Shown here piece by piece: positions 36,985-49,258 of a stretch of 64,000 bases of DNA; within the stretch, counting starts at the first letter, position 1; the number at the start of each line of letters is the position of its first letter. The DNA comes from Stenogyne calaminthoides (taxonomy: Eukaryota > Streptophyta > Magnoliopsida > Lamiales > Lamiaceae), in the NCBI GenBank assembly GCA_037126765.1, contig JBBCBC010000019.1, positions 34,308,222-34,372,221 of the forward strand, written 5' to 3'. A program made the position numbers and the translations under genes. The notes beneath the pieces were generated by a model. The model was not told where the DNA came from and made no database searches. It saw nothing but the letters and a program-made list of their open reading frames with translations.

Positions 36985-37440
36985 CGTCACAAGATCATCA
37001 AAATTAAGGTTTATCCAGAGGAATTTTGTACATGAAATACTCCGGTATCCAGTTATGAAGTTAGGGCAACAATTAATTCCAAAATAAGGCATTTAATAGT
37101 TGTGAAGATGAATCGTCCACATGCAACATTCACTTGTCTTCTTTCCAAATCTTGGAACAAAGCATGGTTGACTGACCCCAACCTCTCATTCGATTTAGGG
37201 ATGACAACTTTAAAACATTACTCGCGTTTCTTATATTCGTGAACAACACAATTGAAAGGTACGACAGATTGAGCCTAAAGGGTGAGAGATTCAAGCCATG
37301 TATGAGATATGCACGTCCTGAAAAATGGGAATTAGGAAAACACAAATAGATTTTCCGTTGTTAATGAATTGCTTGTGAAGGCGATAAAATTGGACGCTAC
37401 TAACCTAGATGTACAAGTTAATCTGAAGCTATGGAAATCT
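36985..37440. pseudogene. F-box remnant with an internal inversion
   Basis: 36985 to about 37130 resembles the C-terminal part of the F-box paralogues on the minus strand (compare 19150-19310). From about 37133 the plus strand encodes the F-box N-terminal part (L-L-S-K-S-W-N-K-A-W-L-T-D-P-N-L) and, after a stop near 37350, V-N-E-L-L-V-K-A-I-K-L-D-A-T-N-L-D. The two halves of one gene therefore point in opposite directions, so an inversion broke it. Not functional. Confidence 0.7.
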
Positions 37441-37443
37441 CTT

Positions 37444-37732
37444 GGACTCCATTTGGATGGATGTATTTGAAATTCATGGATTTCACACATAAATCACCAC
37501 TCTCCAATGAATTTACAAATGCTTAGATTTGAGAGTCTAGTTTAAAATGGAGGGATTTCAAATCCTCATCAAACTCTAATCATTTAAAATCCCCTCATCT
37601 CTATTCCTTCCCTCCCTCTCCCCCTTCACTCTCTTCCCTAAACTTTCAAATTTAAGTATTTGTAAATTCATTGAAGAGTGATGATTTGTGTGTGAAATCA
37701 ATGATTTCAAATCCATTCATCCAATTGGAGCC
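37444..37732. mobile_element. TIR MITE with about 75-bp arms
   Basis: The left end GGACTCCATTTGGATG and the right end CATCCAATTGGAGCC begin imperfect inverted arms that continue through TTCAAAT, TTTCACACA and CACTCTCCAATGAATTTAC. About 289 bp, non-coding, Tourist-like in look. It directly abuts the F-box remnant. Confidence 0.8.
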
Positions 37733-38150
37733 TTAGTTTATGCAAAGTGTATACTAGGATATGACAAAATCAATCGAAAAATTGTAGGCATGTGGTTTAA
37801 ACTTGTGAAGTTCAAGAAAATGTACAAATGTTGAATTGATGGCTCTCCTGTAAAAGAATTTCGTTTTCAACTTTTTCAGTTTTCTCCATCGACAACCTTA
37901 GAAATGGTTTTGATTTGGGGGATAGGATGACTTATATAACCAGATTTTTTGGTCAAACATGGAAATTACTATTTGATTGATGAGGTTATTTAACTGCAGG
38001 CCCTAGATGGACCATGTAGAAGAAACTTCATCATGTTATTTATTTTCTTATTTTTTACCATGAAACATGTTGGTTGAAACAATAAGCATACAACTTGGAA
38101 TGGGTAGACTACACAAATATTCCATACAAGAACTCTTTTCCATACAATAA
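37733..38150. other. Intergenic, F-box upstream-flank repeat
   Basis: Contains words shared with 17425-17600 and 21075-21205 (GGTTATTTAACTGCAGG, TGGACCAT). No gene. Confidence 0.4.
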
Positions 38151-39261
38151 TCTATACATATATAAAAAGAGAATAGTCTCTTAAATAACTGTTCCGCCCA
38201 TTTTGCACTCTTCATATTACTATTTTACCTATTCTCTCTCCCACTCTCTTTTCTATTCACAATAATTCTCTCTCCATTTTTAGTAATTGTCCACTTTCAT
38301 TTTTGTAGCACACTTCTCTTCACTTTCAATTAAAAAAAACCGTGATGTTTTCATTTTTATTTAGGAATTAAGTTTTCCATTTATTTTTATTATTTTATGA
38401 TTTTCTTTGTAGTTTAGTTCACTTATTGAAAATAATTTTGTCATTAATTTGTATTATCACTGTTATGTGGTAAATATTGTAATGTTAAACATTCTCTAAT
38501 TAATTAACTAAGTTGTTATGTAATTTGAATGTGTTTTTAAATTTAATTTTTTAATGGCCTTATTTAATTGTGTTTTGTATAAAATTATATAAATACATTC
38601 TAAGATTACAACATTAATACGGTAAATCATTAACTTGTGAAAAATCTTAATATACAATTTTCTAATTAATCTAATAAGTTTAAAACATTGCATCTTTTTT
38701 AATTTTATTGATTTTATAATTATTGACATAATATTTTTTAGCTAACGTAATGAGTATTTTGCTATCTATTTTAATTCATTAAATAATTGATTTTCAGATG
38801 GGGTTTTCTTAAGCAGATTTAAGAAGGGAAAAAATTAGTTAACTTTCACTTTTTTTTTCTTCTTCAAATATTCATTCTACTTACTATGACAACGTAGAAT
38901 AAATTTCGAATAGTTAGAAAGATCACCTATCTCCGTCATGAGGTCGTGAATTAAGTCATTTTATTTCTCCCATAAAAAAAACTTACTATTATATATATTT
39001 ATATTAATTATTATACATAAAATGTCTTACATAACAATATTATTGATGTCGATAAACATTACATATATTTAAATATATATATATATATATATATAATTAA
39101 AGTTTTATTGCTTTAAACCTTATTTTATCTTATACTATATAATTTAATATTAATTTATAAAAATAAGCAAAACAAATTTCATATAGCATAATTTATATAA
39201 ATAAGAAAAATAAATTTCATATAAATAAATGTTTTAGGTCCTCTTAAATTTATTGTTGGGA

Positions 39262-39292
<31 letters not shown>

Positions 39293-39564
39293 GATCATTT
39301 ATTTTTATATGGATGCATAGTCCTTGAGACGGGACCGAAAAAATATACATGACTTATTACAACGTGAAGTTTATTTCTAAATATAATTGTCCCAAGTCGA
39401 GAGTGTGATTTTTTATTACTATAGAGTGGTTATTCCTACATATAGTATTAATATATGGTATTTTTACTATAATATATTAAATGTGACCGGTTTCTGTAAA
39501 AAAAAATATTTTTATATTTTAATATAATAAATTTTAGTAAGCCGAGCATCGGGTGAAATACTAG
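38151..39564 (+). mobile_element. Non-autonomous Helitron (1414 bp)
   Basis: Starts TCTATACATATATAAA after an A and ends with a short hairpin CCGAGCATCGG followed by GTGAAATACTAG before a T, close to the known 3' ends of plant Helitrons. It contains (TA)n runs at about 39076-39098 and 39262-39290 and no helicase gene. Confidence 0.8.
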
Positions 39565-39737
39565 TGATGATAATAATAATAAAGTAGACAAATACTAATT
39601 TGCGCAGTTGAGAGAGAGAGAGATGTCATACATTAACCTTAGTTTAACACCTGCTCTTCATAGAGAATGAGCTTTCTTGGATAAAAAACTATCACAAAAA
39701 AGACCATTCAACTTCACAAAAGACCAAATGGAACAAA

Positions 39738-42660
39738 TTTTATTTTTTGGTCAGGCAAAATAAGGTATACCTTTGACAAAAAAACAGTGTACATTTTACA
39801 TATAAAAAGAGTTTAAATAAGAGCTTCCAGTGGGCATTCAAGCAATTAATTAAAACTAAACTTTGGAAAGTTAATCTCCTTAGTTGTGAACCAACTCCAT
39901 AGTCTTCCCTTAATTTCCTCCACCATTCGACTAACATCCAAAGCCGCCCCTTGAAAAATTACCATATTTGTCCATTTCCAAATGATCCAAATAATGCAAA
40001 TCCAAGAACTAATCGCATACGAGCTGCCCCTTTTGCCAATAAATAGACCAGAGTGCATGTGAAAGTAAACAGTAATGTTGCTATGAATTGCTACCGGTAC
40101 AGAAAGCCAAGAGTATATCGCTTTCCAAACCTGTAACACTTGGTTGCAACCCAGAAAAATGTGCGACTCTGTTTCCAGTTCTAAACCGCAAAATGGGCAG
40201 GTCGCGTCTTCAAGTGAGAGGATAATTTTCCTTCAAACCAGATTTGATCGTGTGGGTAGTCGCATCCATAGAGCCCTCCAAGCCGTTGCTGCTGTTTTGA
40301 TTGGTGTCAGTTTGTTCCAAACCATCATCATCTCTTTCCCAAAAGAATGTGCTGTATGATTTCCGTTGCTCCTTGAGATCAGATGTTCGTATGCATCTCT
40401 TGTCTCAAATCTGCCATTCGAACTATTCTTCCAGCTCCATCCATCTTCAACGTTTTCATGTAGTTGATACCTGTTTATCACAGTTAAGAGTTGGTTGAAA
40501 CCATCAAGTTCACGATCAAAATGATTTCTAAACCATCCCCATTTCCATTCCCACCTCCCCCCAACCCACACCCCCCATATCTTTTATGATACACTCTTTT
40601 TCCCGACACAAATGATACAATCTAGGAAACAATGTTTTTAGTGAAGTATCACGCGCCCAAGACTCGACCCAGAATTTTATAGCCCCCCATCCCCGATTTT
40701 TCTTTCCAGATTATTCTGAAACCAACTTCCTCTCTCACCCAACCAGATATTAACATCATCTCTCCACCAACTAGACCAATGTGAAGACCTATCCCCGGTG
40801 TGATTCCGGACTCGTCAACAAGTAAACCCCCATGTAAAGATTCCAAGATTTTGACCCAAAGACACTGTTTTTCTACAAGGAACCTCCACAACCACTTACT
40901 CAACAATGCCAAATTAAAAGTCCTTACATCTCTCACCCCAAGACACCCAAATGATTTAGATTTACACATTGCCTTCCAATTAATCCAAGCGATTTTTTCA
41001 CAATTCTCCCTGCCCCCAAAGGAAATTCCTGTGTAATGAAGTAAGATCTCTCACTGTTTTTTTGGGCATACGATAGAAGGATAAATGATAGATAGGTATA
41101 GCTAGTAGAACCGATTTCAGAAGGGTGATTCTCCCCCCGAAGGAGATCTTCTTGTCATCCCACTTTTTTAGTTTCATTTCCATTCTGTGAGTTAGATGAC
41201 TCCATTCCAACAATCTTCGGTGGTTGATGCCCACCTTAATGCCCAGATATGAGAACGGGACCAAACCAATCACACAATCCAAAGGCTGGACCAAATCTTC
41301 CAATCTTTCATTGTCCACGTTAACACCCATGAGGCTGCATTTGTCGTAGTTCACTTTCAGACCGGATATAATTTCAAAATTTCTGAGAATGTGTTTCATT
41401 GCCCAGTTGTTCTCCCGTCTTGCCGAGCCTATGAAGATTGTATCATCTGCATACTGTAGAATAGAGACCTTAATCTTGTTCTTGCCCATTTCTACCGTCT
41501 CTAAGAGATTTTCCTCAACAGCTTTTGTCACAAGGATGTTAAGACTTTCGGCTACAATGAGGTACGGGAAAGGGGATAAGGGGTCCCCCTGTCTCAAGCC
41601 CTGTTCCATTCGAAAATCTCCAGATGGGCTCCCATTTATCAGAACATTAGCTGATGCAGTCCTCGTACATGTCCTGATCCATGTTCTCCATTTCTCGCAA
41701 AAATTAAACTGTAACATCATCATGTCCAAGAACTCCCAGTCGACTGAATCGTACGCTTTTGCAAAGTCAATCTTCAAAAAGATTCTTCCGAGCTTTTTCC
41801 TTTTAAATTCCTCTATAGCCTCATTAAGTATCACAACTCCATCATGGATATGGCGATTTCCTATAAATGCGCTCTGACTTTCTGAAATTATGCTTTCCAC
41901 AACCTTGCTAAGTCTCCCATTCAGGACCTTAGAGAGAATCTTGTAGATACCTCCAATTAGGGAAATGGGAGGATAGTCGTTGAGAGTGCTTGCATCCTCC
42001 CTTTTCGGAATCAGAACGATGTATGAGGGGTTGGATCCTCGTACACGTTTTCTATTTTGATGGAACTCATTCATCATCTTGCAAATATCGCCTTTTAGGA
42101 GCTCCCAACATTCCTTATAGAACTTGAAATTGAAACCGTCGGGGCCTGGACTTTTCGAGTTGTCACAACTCCACACCGCAGTTCTAATTTCAGATTCTGT
42201 GAATGGTGCTGTTAGCATTTCATTATCAGCTATCTCCAGTTTCTTTTGAGCAAAATCTGACCTCAGAAATGGTTTGGGACCCCGTGGCTTGATGAAATGA
42301 TTACAGAAGAAGTCTTTAACTCATTTTTTCACGTCATTAACCTTCTCTAACTGTGTCTCCCCATTTTGGATTCCAGTGATTTCATTGCTTTTCCGGTGAT
42401 AGTTTATAATTCTGTGGAAATAGCTAGAATTCACATCCCCTTCCTTGAGCCATCTCGATCTCGCCTTCTGTGCATGGAGTTCGTTTCTGTGGATCAACGT
42501 CTTGAATAGCCACGCTGTTGCTTCTCTTCGTCGACTCGCTTCTGCCTCTTCTAAGCCAAAGATGTCATCCACTATATCCAGCTTGTGTATTTCTTCTTTC
42601 AGGCCCTTAATCTGGCCCTCAATTGAGCCGAAAATTGTTTGATTCCATATCTTGAAATAA
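39738..42660 (-). mobile_element. 5'-truncated LINE inserted in the 3' flank of the F-box gene
   Basis: On the minus strand, 42668-42321 and 42218-40998 encode the reverse transcriptase of a plant L1-like LINE: R-S-R-W-L-K-E-G-D upstream, then S-P-G-P-D-G-F-N, I-D-F-A-K-A-Y-D-S-V, G-L-R-Q-G-D-P-L-S-P and the catalytic Y-A-D-D. 40969-40649 and 40571-40233 follow with the zf-RVT-like part, ending near 39846. The endonuclease domain is absent and frames are broken, so it is 5'-truncated and inactive. F-box flank sequence stops at about 39737 and resumes at about 42659. No clear poly(A) or target duplication is seen. Confidence 0.85.
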
Positions 42661-42684
42661 ACTAACAAAAGGGGAAAACCCGTA

Positions 42685-44227
42685 TCATGTGAATGCAGAA
42701 GGCTCTGGCGCCCATTTCAATTGGAAGCGAATTTCATGCTTATCTATTGGGCTTGTTGAAGCATCCCACAATGTCTTCCACGCCAGACTCCGCCACTCTG
42801 CAAGACTCTCTTCAAAAATCTCCACATTTGCTTCGACAAGATCCAGCATACTAGGCATATTTCGGTTTGTTATGCAGCAATTTTCACTACTTTTTGGTGC
42901 AAGTGTCTTCCAAAGAAACTCTAATAAGGCCTTGTTTGCTTCTCCTCGTAATCTTGTGCCTGACATGGGAGGGTAACTAGTTATGAACTTAGGACGACAA
43001 CTCCAAAATATACCGTCCAAGAGTTCTAAAGATGGCTCGTGCACGGATAGCACAAGAGTCTCCACCGAAGGCTGGGGTAAAACTTGAATATCTCTATCAT
43101 AATTGGGCGCAGGTAGAAGATGAAGACCTGTATCATCATCTCTCCTTTCCAAGAATTTAAGTGAGAAAGAAATTTTGGACAACCACAATCGTCTTAGAAA
43201 TCTTTTCAACTTAAGAAACCAGTAATCGATGGGTCTTATGTACGATATAGATATGTTGGACTCCCATGCCATTGAACTTATAAAGCACAGACAAGGAAAA
43301 TTTGAAGCAGTTAAAGCAAACTTATGAAGATTTGGAACATCAAGCTTGGCCCATCTTAGATTCATCTCCATTAGGCTTATGGACTCAAGTGAAATGCTAT
43401 AAATTTGTATTGATTTGAAGCCAGAACAACCATGAAGAGATAAATCCTTGAGGCTAGGGAATTTAGACGAGAAATCATGGAAAAATGAGGATTCAAAATC
43501 CAGATTTCTTAAAAACAAGCATTCCAACTTATGAAACGAATACCATGGATTGATTGTAGAATCAACAATTGGTCCCAAATTCTGCTCTCCAAACTCAATA
43601 GAGAGACTCAACGGCAACGTTCTAAACAGAGTTATACAAGGAACCTGCAATTTAAGCTTTCATTCAGAGAACAACATTTTCTCAATTATCCCAAATCAAA
43701 TGCCCAACAACATACACTCTACCTAAATTTTAGGGATTTAAAATAATTCGGAACGACTGCTTTCAAAAAAAACAAAAAAAAAAAAAAACAACTAATTCAG
43801 AACAACTTACCTTTCCTCGATGGATTTTGCACCCGCTAACAGATAATCTGATGAGGTTTTCGTGTTGAGGAACCTCGTGCGGTAGAATCAATGAATAAAA
43901 CTCGATATCAGAAAGACTGCGTATCCCAAGTGCCTCATTTCCATGGCATGCGTCTCTCATCCATAGCCCTAAACTCTCAATATGCAGGTTCAATCTGCGG
44001 TACCTTTCGATAGTCTTCTTCGCGAACATAACAAACGCGCGCGCTGTTCCAAAGTCGCGTTCATTGAAATCGAATTCGAGGTTGGGGAGAGTCAACCAGG
44101 CGTTGTACCAAGCTTTGGAAAGGAATGTTGTTCGAGCAGCTTCTTTTCCATTGAGAAATGAAAGAATGTGTTGAATGATGGCTTCCGGGAGAAGAATTTC
44201 GCCTTGTATTTTTTGCAATTTCGCCAT
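42685..44227 (-). CDS. F-box/LRR protein, intact
   Basis: Exon 1 is 44227-43811 (139 codons) and exon 2 is 43644-42685 (320 codons with stop), joined by a phase-0 intron GTAAGT...TTGCAG of 166 bp; the product is 458 residues. The F-box is at about residues 10-50 (L-L-P-E-A-I-I-Q-H-I-L-S-F ... L-S-K-A-W-Y-N-A-W-L). The rest is LRR-like (F-P-S-L-K-D-L-S-L-H-G-C) with W-A-K-L-D-V-P-N-L and an FBD-like C-terminus. It should act as a substrate receptor in an SCF E3 ubiquitin ligase; the target is unknown. It is the only intact member of a local array with remnants at 15870, 19003 and 36985. A LINE sits about 25 bp beyond its stop codon. Confidence 0.88.
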
Positions 44228-45368
44228 TTGTAACCCTAGAAATGTTTTGATTTGGGGATTTCAGTTTTCAGATTCAGACCTTATTTTAAGATAATACCCG
44301 CGTCAAAAGCATTAAAAAAAGAACCAAAGAATATTGAGAAAATGACAAATAGGTTCCAATTTGGTATATTATTGCAATTAGGTTCCAAGACTTTTTTGAC
44401 TTACTAATAGATTTCAAATCCCCTTGTTGTGACTTTTTTGCCCCCATTTACACCTATTAAAAATACAATTAAATTAATTAAAAAAAGAAGTACAATTTTT
44501 GCAGGTGTTTTCTGCTTTTAGGAAATAGGGGGGATTAGGTGAAATTGTCTTTGTCTTCTCTCTCACCTAAACAAGGAAGGCGTCGCCGAAATTGACAGAT
44601 ATTAGGTACGGAGCTCCACATTCCCAAGATGAATTTGAAATTCAAATTTCTCTTGGGTATGTATTTTCAGAATACTCTGTATTTCTTATTTCTTGTTTCT
44701 CGGTGGTTGTTCTTGCGAAATTGGTGGAGTTCTAAGTCGGCGACCTGGGCTCTTCCTATTTTCTTCAAATTTTTGCGATTTTCACACTGATTTTGGGTAC
44801 CGTTGAGTTGGGCTAGGTCGTCGTTGGTGGTTTTTTTGCGTGGGGGTGATTTTTTTGGTTTTCCGTCGACAAGGGCGATTTTTTTGCACACATTGATTTT
44901 GTGTAGCGTCGAGTTGTTGTTCGATGTTAATCTCACAAATTCTCCTCTCGATGAATTATAAGGGGGTAAGCAAACTTATTGCAGTTGATTCATCTAAGGC
45001 ATAAAATGAAATCCTTTTTCAGGTATTTTCTAAGTGGCCTGATGTTAGAAATTTGTCCTTTTCATTGAGCTATTCGGTTGGATCAGTTTCAAATTGCAGT
45101 CTAGACAATGATAGTATTTGCGAAATTTGTTTATCCTATGTGAAGTTTCATCAGAAAAAGTTGTTCAAGTTCATTTTTCTACTGTTAGCAACACAATAGA
45201 TTCTGACATGCATGTCCCCCCAATTTTTTCTGAACATGCATATGTGCATGTTAGCAGTAGTGCAGAAACTGAGTCATTGAAGATGGATTTAGTGAAGATG
45301 ATAATAGCAATTGTGTTAATAATCCAATCAGAGGCAAAATTCCATTTAAGCAGGCTAAGAAACGTGTA

Positions 45369-47739
45369 ATGAACCGTGATCAAGAAGTTGTTAGGGAATA
45401 CGGTGTAGGTAGTATGCCATCTTACGATGTGTGTCCCAATATGACGAAAAAACCACTTTTGTCTGATCATTGGGCACATATCATGGATAGAGGTGTTGGG
45501 ACTGTGTTTAAGGGTGGTGCGATTGAGTTTAGGACTGCACTCATTAAGTACTCGTCTCAATTGAGTTTTAGGTATAAATAAAAAAAACACTGCAATATAC
45601 ATAAATGCAATATGCAGCGAAAATGATATGTGTAATTGTGATTGGGTCATACATGCAAAGTTGAAAAAAGTGGATGGTTCATTCATTATTTCAAAAGAAG
45701 ATCTTGCTCACTCATGCATTGGTAAGTTGTTTGGGGATAAGAATAAGCGTTTGGGCCCCAAGATAATAGGGAATATTGTCTTACAAGATGTTAGGGTAAA
45801 ACCATCAACAAGTGGGAAGGATATCATGAACACCCTCCAATTAAGTTATGGTTTACACGTCCCATACTGGAAAGTATATCGCACGTATGAAGCTGGAATG
45901 AAAGAAGTTTTCGGGAGCTATGATGAGTCCTACGACCAACTCCGTTGGTACTGCCACGCCGTTGTACGAACAAATAAATGTATTTTTTTCATGCACTTAT
46001 AAAGATAACCTTTTTTCTGTTTTGTACATTCTGAAATCCAACAACATACTTTTGAAGTACTCTTTGTTTTGTGATATTTGTTTTGTAGGAAGTATTGTAT
46101 CACTAGAGAGCCATCCCACAATGCAATCTTTTGAACGTGTGTTCATCGCGTTTAAGGGGTGTCTAGATGCCTTCAAAAAGTGTCGTCCAATGCTATTTAT
46201 AGATGGGACATTCATGACAGGACGTGCAAAGGGTACTCTACTAATAGCTACTGCGAAGGATGGTAATAACGGTGATGTGTTCTTAAATCCCTGATTTCTT
46301 TATAGTATGAATGAACAAAAACCTTAAAATCTGTTTTTTTTTTTTGCCTTATAATGAATCACATTCAAGTGTTATAGTATTTGATTTATGTTTTTTACAA
46401 TTTTTTGTTATTGAAAACAATGAAAAGGATGGAAAATGTATCAGACTTTAGAAGACTACACAGATTATACAACTTATTCATTTCTAGATACCATATTATG
46501 CAGAGCACATGATTTTTTTGCACAAATGACACTCGAATTTGATTTTTTTAGGACTGTTTCCTGCTGCATATGCCATTGTATCTGCTGAGAATACCAACAA
46601 CTGGAGATGGTTCCTCGAGAAGCTACGCGATAATGTACATCATGAAAGAGAGATTTGCTATATATCCGATAGGAACACGGGATTGATGGCAGCATTTCCA
46701 TTGGTTTTTGACAAACCACAACACTATTTTTGCTTGTATCATCTATTAGCTAACTTGAGGGGACGATTTGCAAAGGGTTATTTGAACGAGCAGCGAGAAA
46801 ATCTTGGGGTTCATTTCAAAAAGTGTGCATACGCCCCAAATGTGTGCATATTTAATGAGATGTTGGTTGTATTTAAAGAAGCAGGCGGTAAGAAGGCCGA
46901 AGAATGGATGGAAGATTTACCATTCGATAAGTGGGCAGTTGCTCACTCACCACATATCAAAAGATACTGGGAATTGACTTCGAATGCAGCTGAACAGTTC
47001 AATGCATGGATAAAGGAGGCTAGATTTCTTCCAATCACACACATGATTGACCAAATTCGTGCAGGTATGTGAATTGTAAATTTCATATCCATAATAGTAT
47101 GCTAATGTATATCAATTCTTTACAATAACTATTGGTTTTTTTCTTATCTAATTGGTATATCAAAGTGGATAGTTGATAGGAGAAAAGAATGCAGCTCGTG
47201 GACCGGCGCATTGTGTCCTACTAAGGAGAGTTTGTGGAATTTTCTAAAAGACCTCTCTCGATCATGGATGGTCGTACATTGCCCAAGTGGTAATTATTTG
47301 GTTATGTCTCACCCATCAGCAGAAGTTAATTTGGTAGAGAAGACATGCTCGTGTTATCAGTGGCAAGTTAGAGGGTTCCCGTGTGCGCATGCAGTGGTCG
47401 ATAATTGATAGAAAATGTCCAACTGTGTACACCCATATCGAGGAGTATTTTTTCACCCGGAACTACCGTGAATGCTACAGCTACGACATACATGCAATAC
47501 AAGAAATTGAGAAGTTTGAATTTCAGCCCGATGATCAAAACAAAACCAAGATTCTCCCTCCTGTGCTGAAGAAAAAACCAGGCCGTCCTCGGAAAAAAAG
47601 GAAGCCATCATTTGGTGAGTTCCCAAAGAAGAAGCCCTCTGCGGTATGCTCTAGATGTGGGACACTTGCAAATCATGACTCTACTACATTTTATTACCAC
47701 CTGATGATGATTACGAATTTCGTTAATTTTTGTGGTTAG
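45369..47739 (+). pseudogene. MuDR/MULE transposase pseudogene
   Basis: Open pieces follow the order of a MULE transposase. The N-terminal DNA-binding region runs from 45369 (F-R-T-A-L-I-K-Y-S) and, after a one-base loss in an A-run near 45580, continues as C-N-C-D-W-V-I-H-A-K. The transposase core starts at about 46090 (L-F-I-D-G-T-F), is split by a GT-AG intron 46280-46550 and resumes with L-F-P-A-A-Y-A-I-V-S-A-E-N-T-N-N-W. After an intron near 47065-47160 come the SWIM zinc finger (C-S-C-Y-Q-W ... C-A-H) at about 47350-47395, a one-base shift, then an AT-hook-like K-K-K-P-G-R-P-R-K-K and a C-x2-C knuckle. Two or more frameshifts make it non-autonomous. Confidence 0.85.
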
Positions 47740-49258
47740 TCATAGGACCTTGATAATTAACACCTTGTTATTCAAGTTTCTGCATGTTGACTCTACCTTT
47801 TTTGCTAAATTGGTGTTAATTATGGGTGCTTTTTTGTGTATGAAAATTATTGTAATGATGTGAAACAGAATGCATATTGGCTTTTTGGTTGAATGAGCAC
47901 TTTTTTGCATGTAATTTTTTGTTTAGTTATATAAATGCATGCATGTATGATGTATGTAGGTCCAAAAGTAGAACTATATCATAAACAATATCTAGAATAA
48001 AAACAGTAAATAAATTAAAAGAAGATACACGTTACATAATCGCATAATTTTGGACAAAAAATTAGGTTAATAATATATTACTAATCCTTCTACTTAAACA
48101 AATTAATTACCAATTACCGCAGTCCTGTTTTTGACTCTCTTCTGCATGACATTTTATGAACGTAACATTTTACAAAAGAAATGAGTGAGGGAGTAAATAT
48201 GACTAATTGATACACATATAATGAGGAACTATAGATAAATTTTTAACAAATTTGTACCATTCGTGGAAGAATCGGAATTTGAAAAACCACCTTCTAATCT
48301 AGCACGTTTCCGTCCAGTTCTTTTGACTTTTTTAAAATCTAAGAAAAAATATAATACAATGAATCTAACATAAAATATTAACACATATACAATGAAGACT
48401 TCACATTCTAATCGAGATCAAATAATGGGCCGCACCAGATGATGATGAACTCAATTTCTCATTAGTTTTACCTATAGAAACCAACAACACACTGTTAACA
48501 GGTATACTGTAAAGATACACCCAAATTAACATGCATATATGTAAATCAACATGCATATATGCATAAAATATATGAATACATGCATCAGCAATTTCAACTA
48601 TATACAAGGTTCCAGATTATTAACAACATCTCAGTAAACAGAAGTGATAGAAAACACTCTCACTTTGTACTTTAGAAAATCTACCACGAACACGGTTATT
48701 GGAGACCATTCCTTCCACTATGCTTTTGTCACTTTTGCAAACAAAAGACAGATGTAAGTAATAACAAAGAAAATATCACTTTTTATCACTTTTAACACAG
48801 TGCAAAATAACCTTAGTGATATGTGAATAAATAAGAATTAAAAAAATAAAACATAAATAGCCGGAAAAAAAACAAAAAAAAATTGGGAAAGAGACTACCT
48901 ATTACCTTCCTATCCGGAAATGTAGATGACAGGCGGCGGTTCACTCGCCGGAAGCCGAAGTATGTTTTTGTACTAGTTTCAAAACTGTAAAAAAACAAAC
49001 CCTATGTTTAATTTTCAAAATAAAACCCTATGTTTAATTTTCAAAATAAAACCCACTGGAAAATAAAAAAAATACACTAATTACCGATTGTACGACCGGA
49101 AACCTGACAAGAAATGGGGGAAAACTTACCCAAAACAATAAATGTACTTTACCCCAACGAAAAAACATGAATCGCCGGAAACCTTACACATTTTGAACAA
49201 AATGAAACCGACGCCTCTCGCCCGAAATATATTTAGAAGAAGACACCGGAATCGAGAA
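47740..49258. other. 3' non-coding part of the MULE
   Basis: AT-rich. 48532-48565 repeats ACATGCATATATG, and 49004-49052 is a 28-bp tandem pair (AACCCTATGTTTAATTTTC). No gene. Confidence 0.5.

Noticed and set aside
37444..37732. TTA/TAA target duplication for the Tourist-like MITE
   Set aside because: Flanks do not give a clean direct repeat, so the superfamily was left open.
41389..41877. Plus-strand open frame of 162 codons
   Set aside because: Antisense shadow of the LINE reverse transcriptase.
45171..45686. Minus-strand open frame of 171 codons
   Set aside because: Antisense to the MULE transposase remnant, without any motif.
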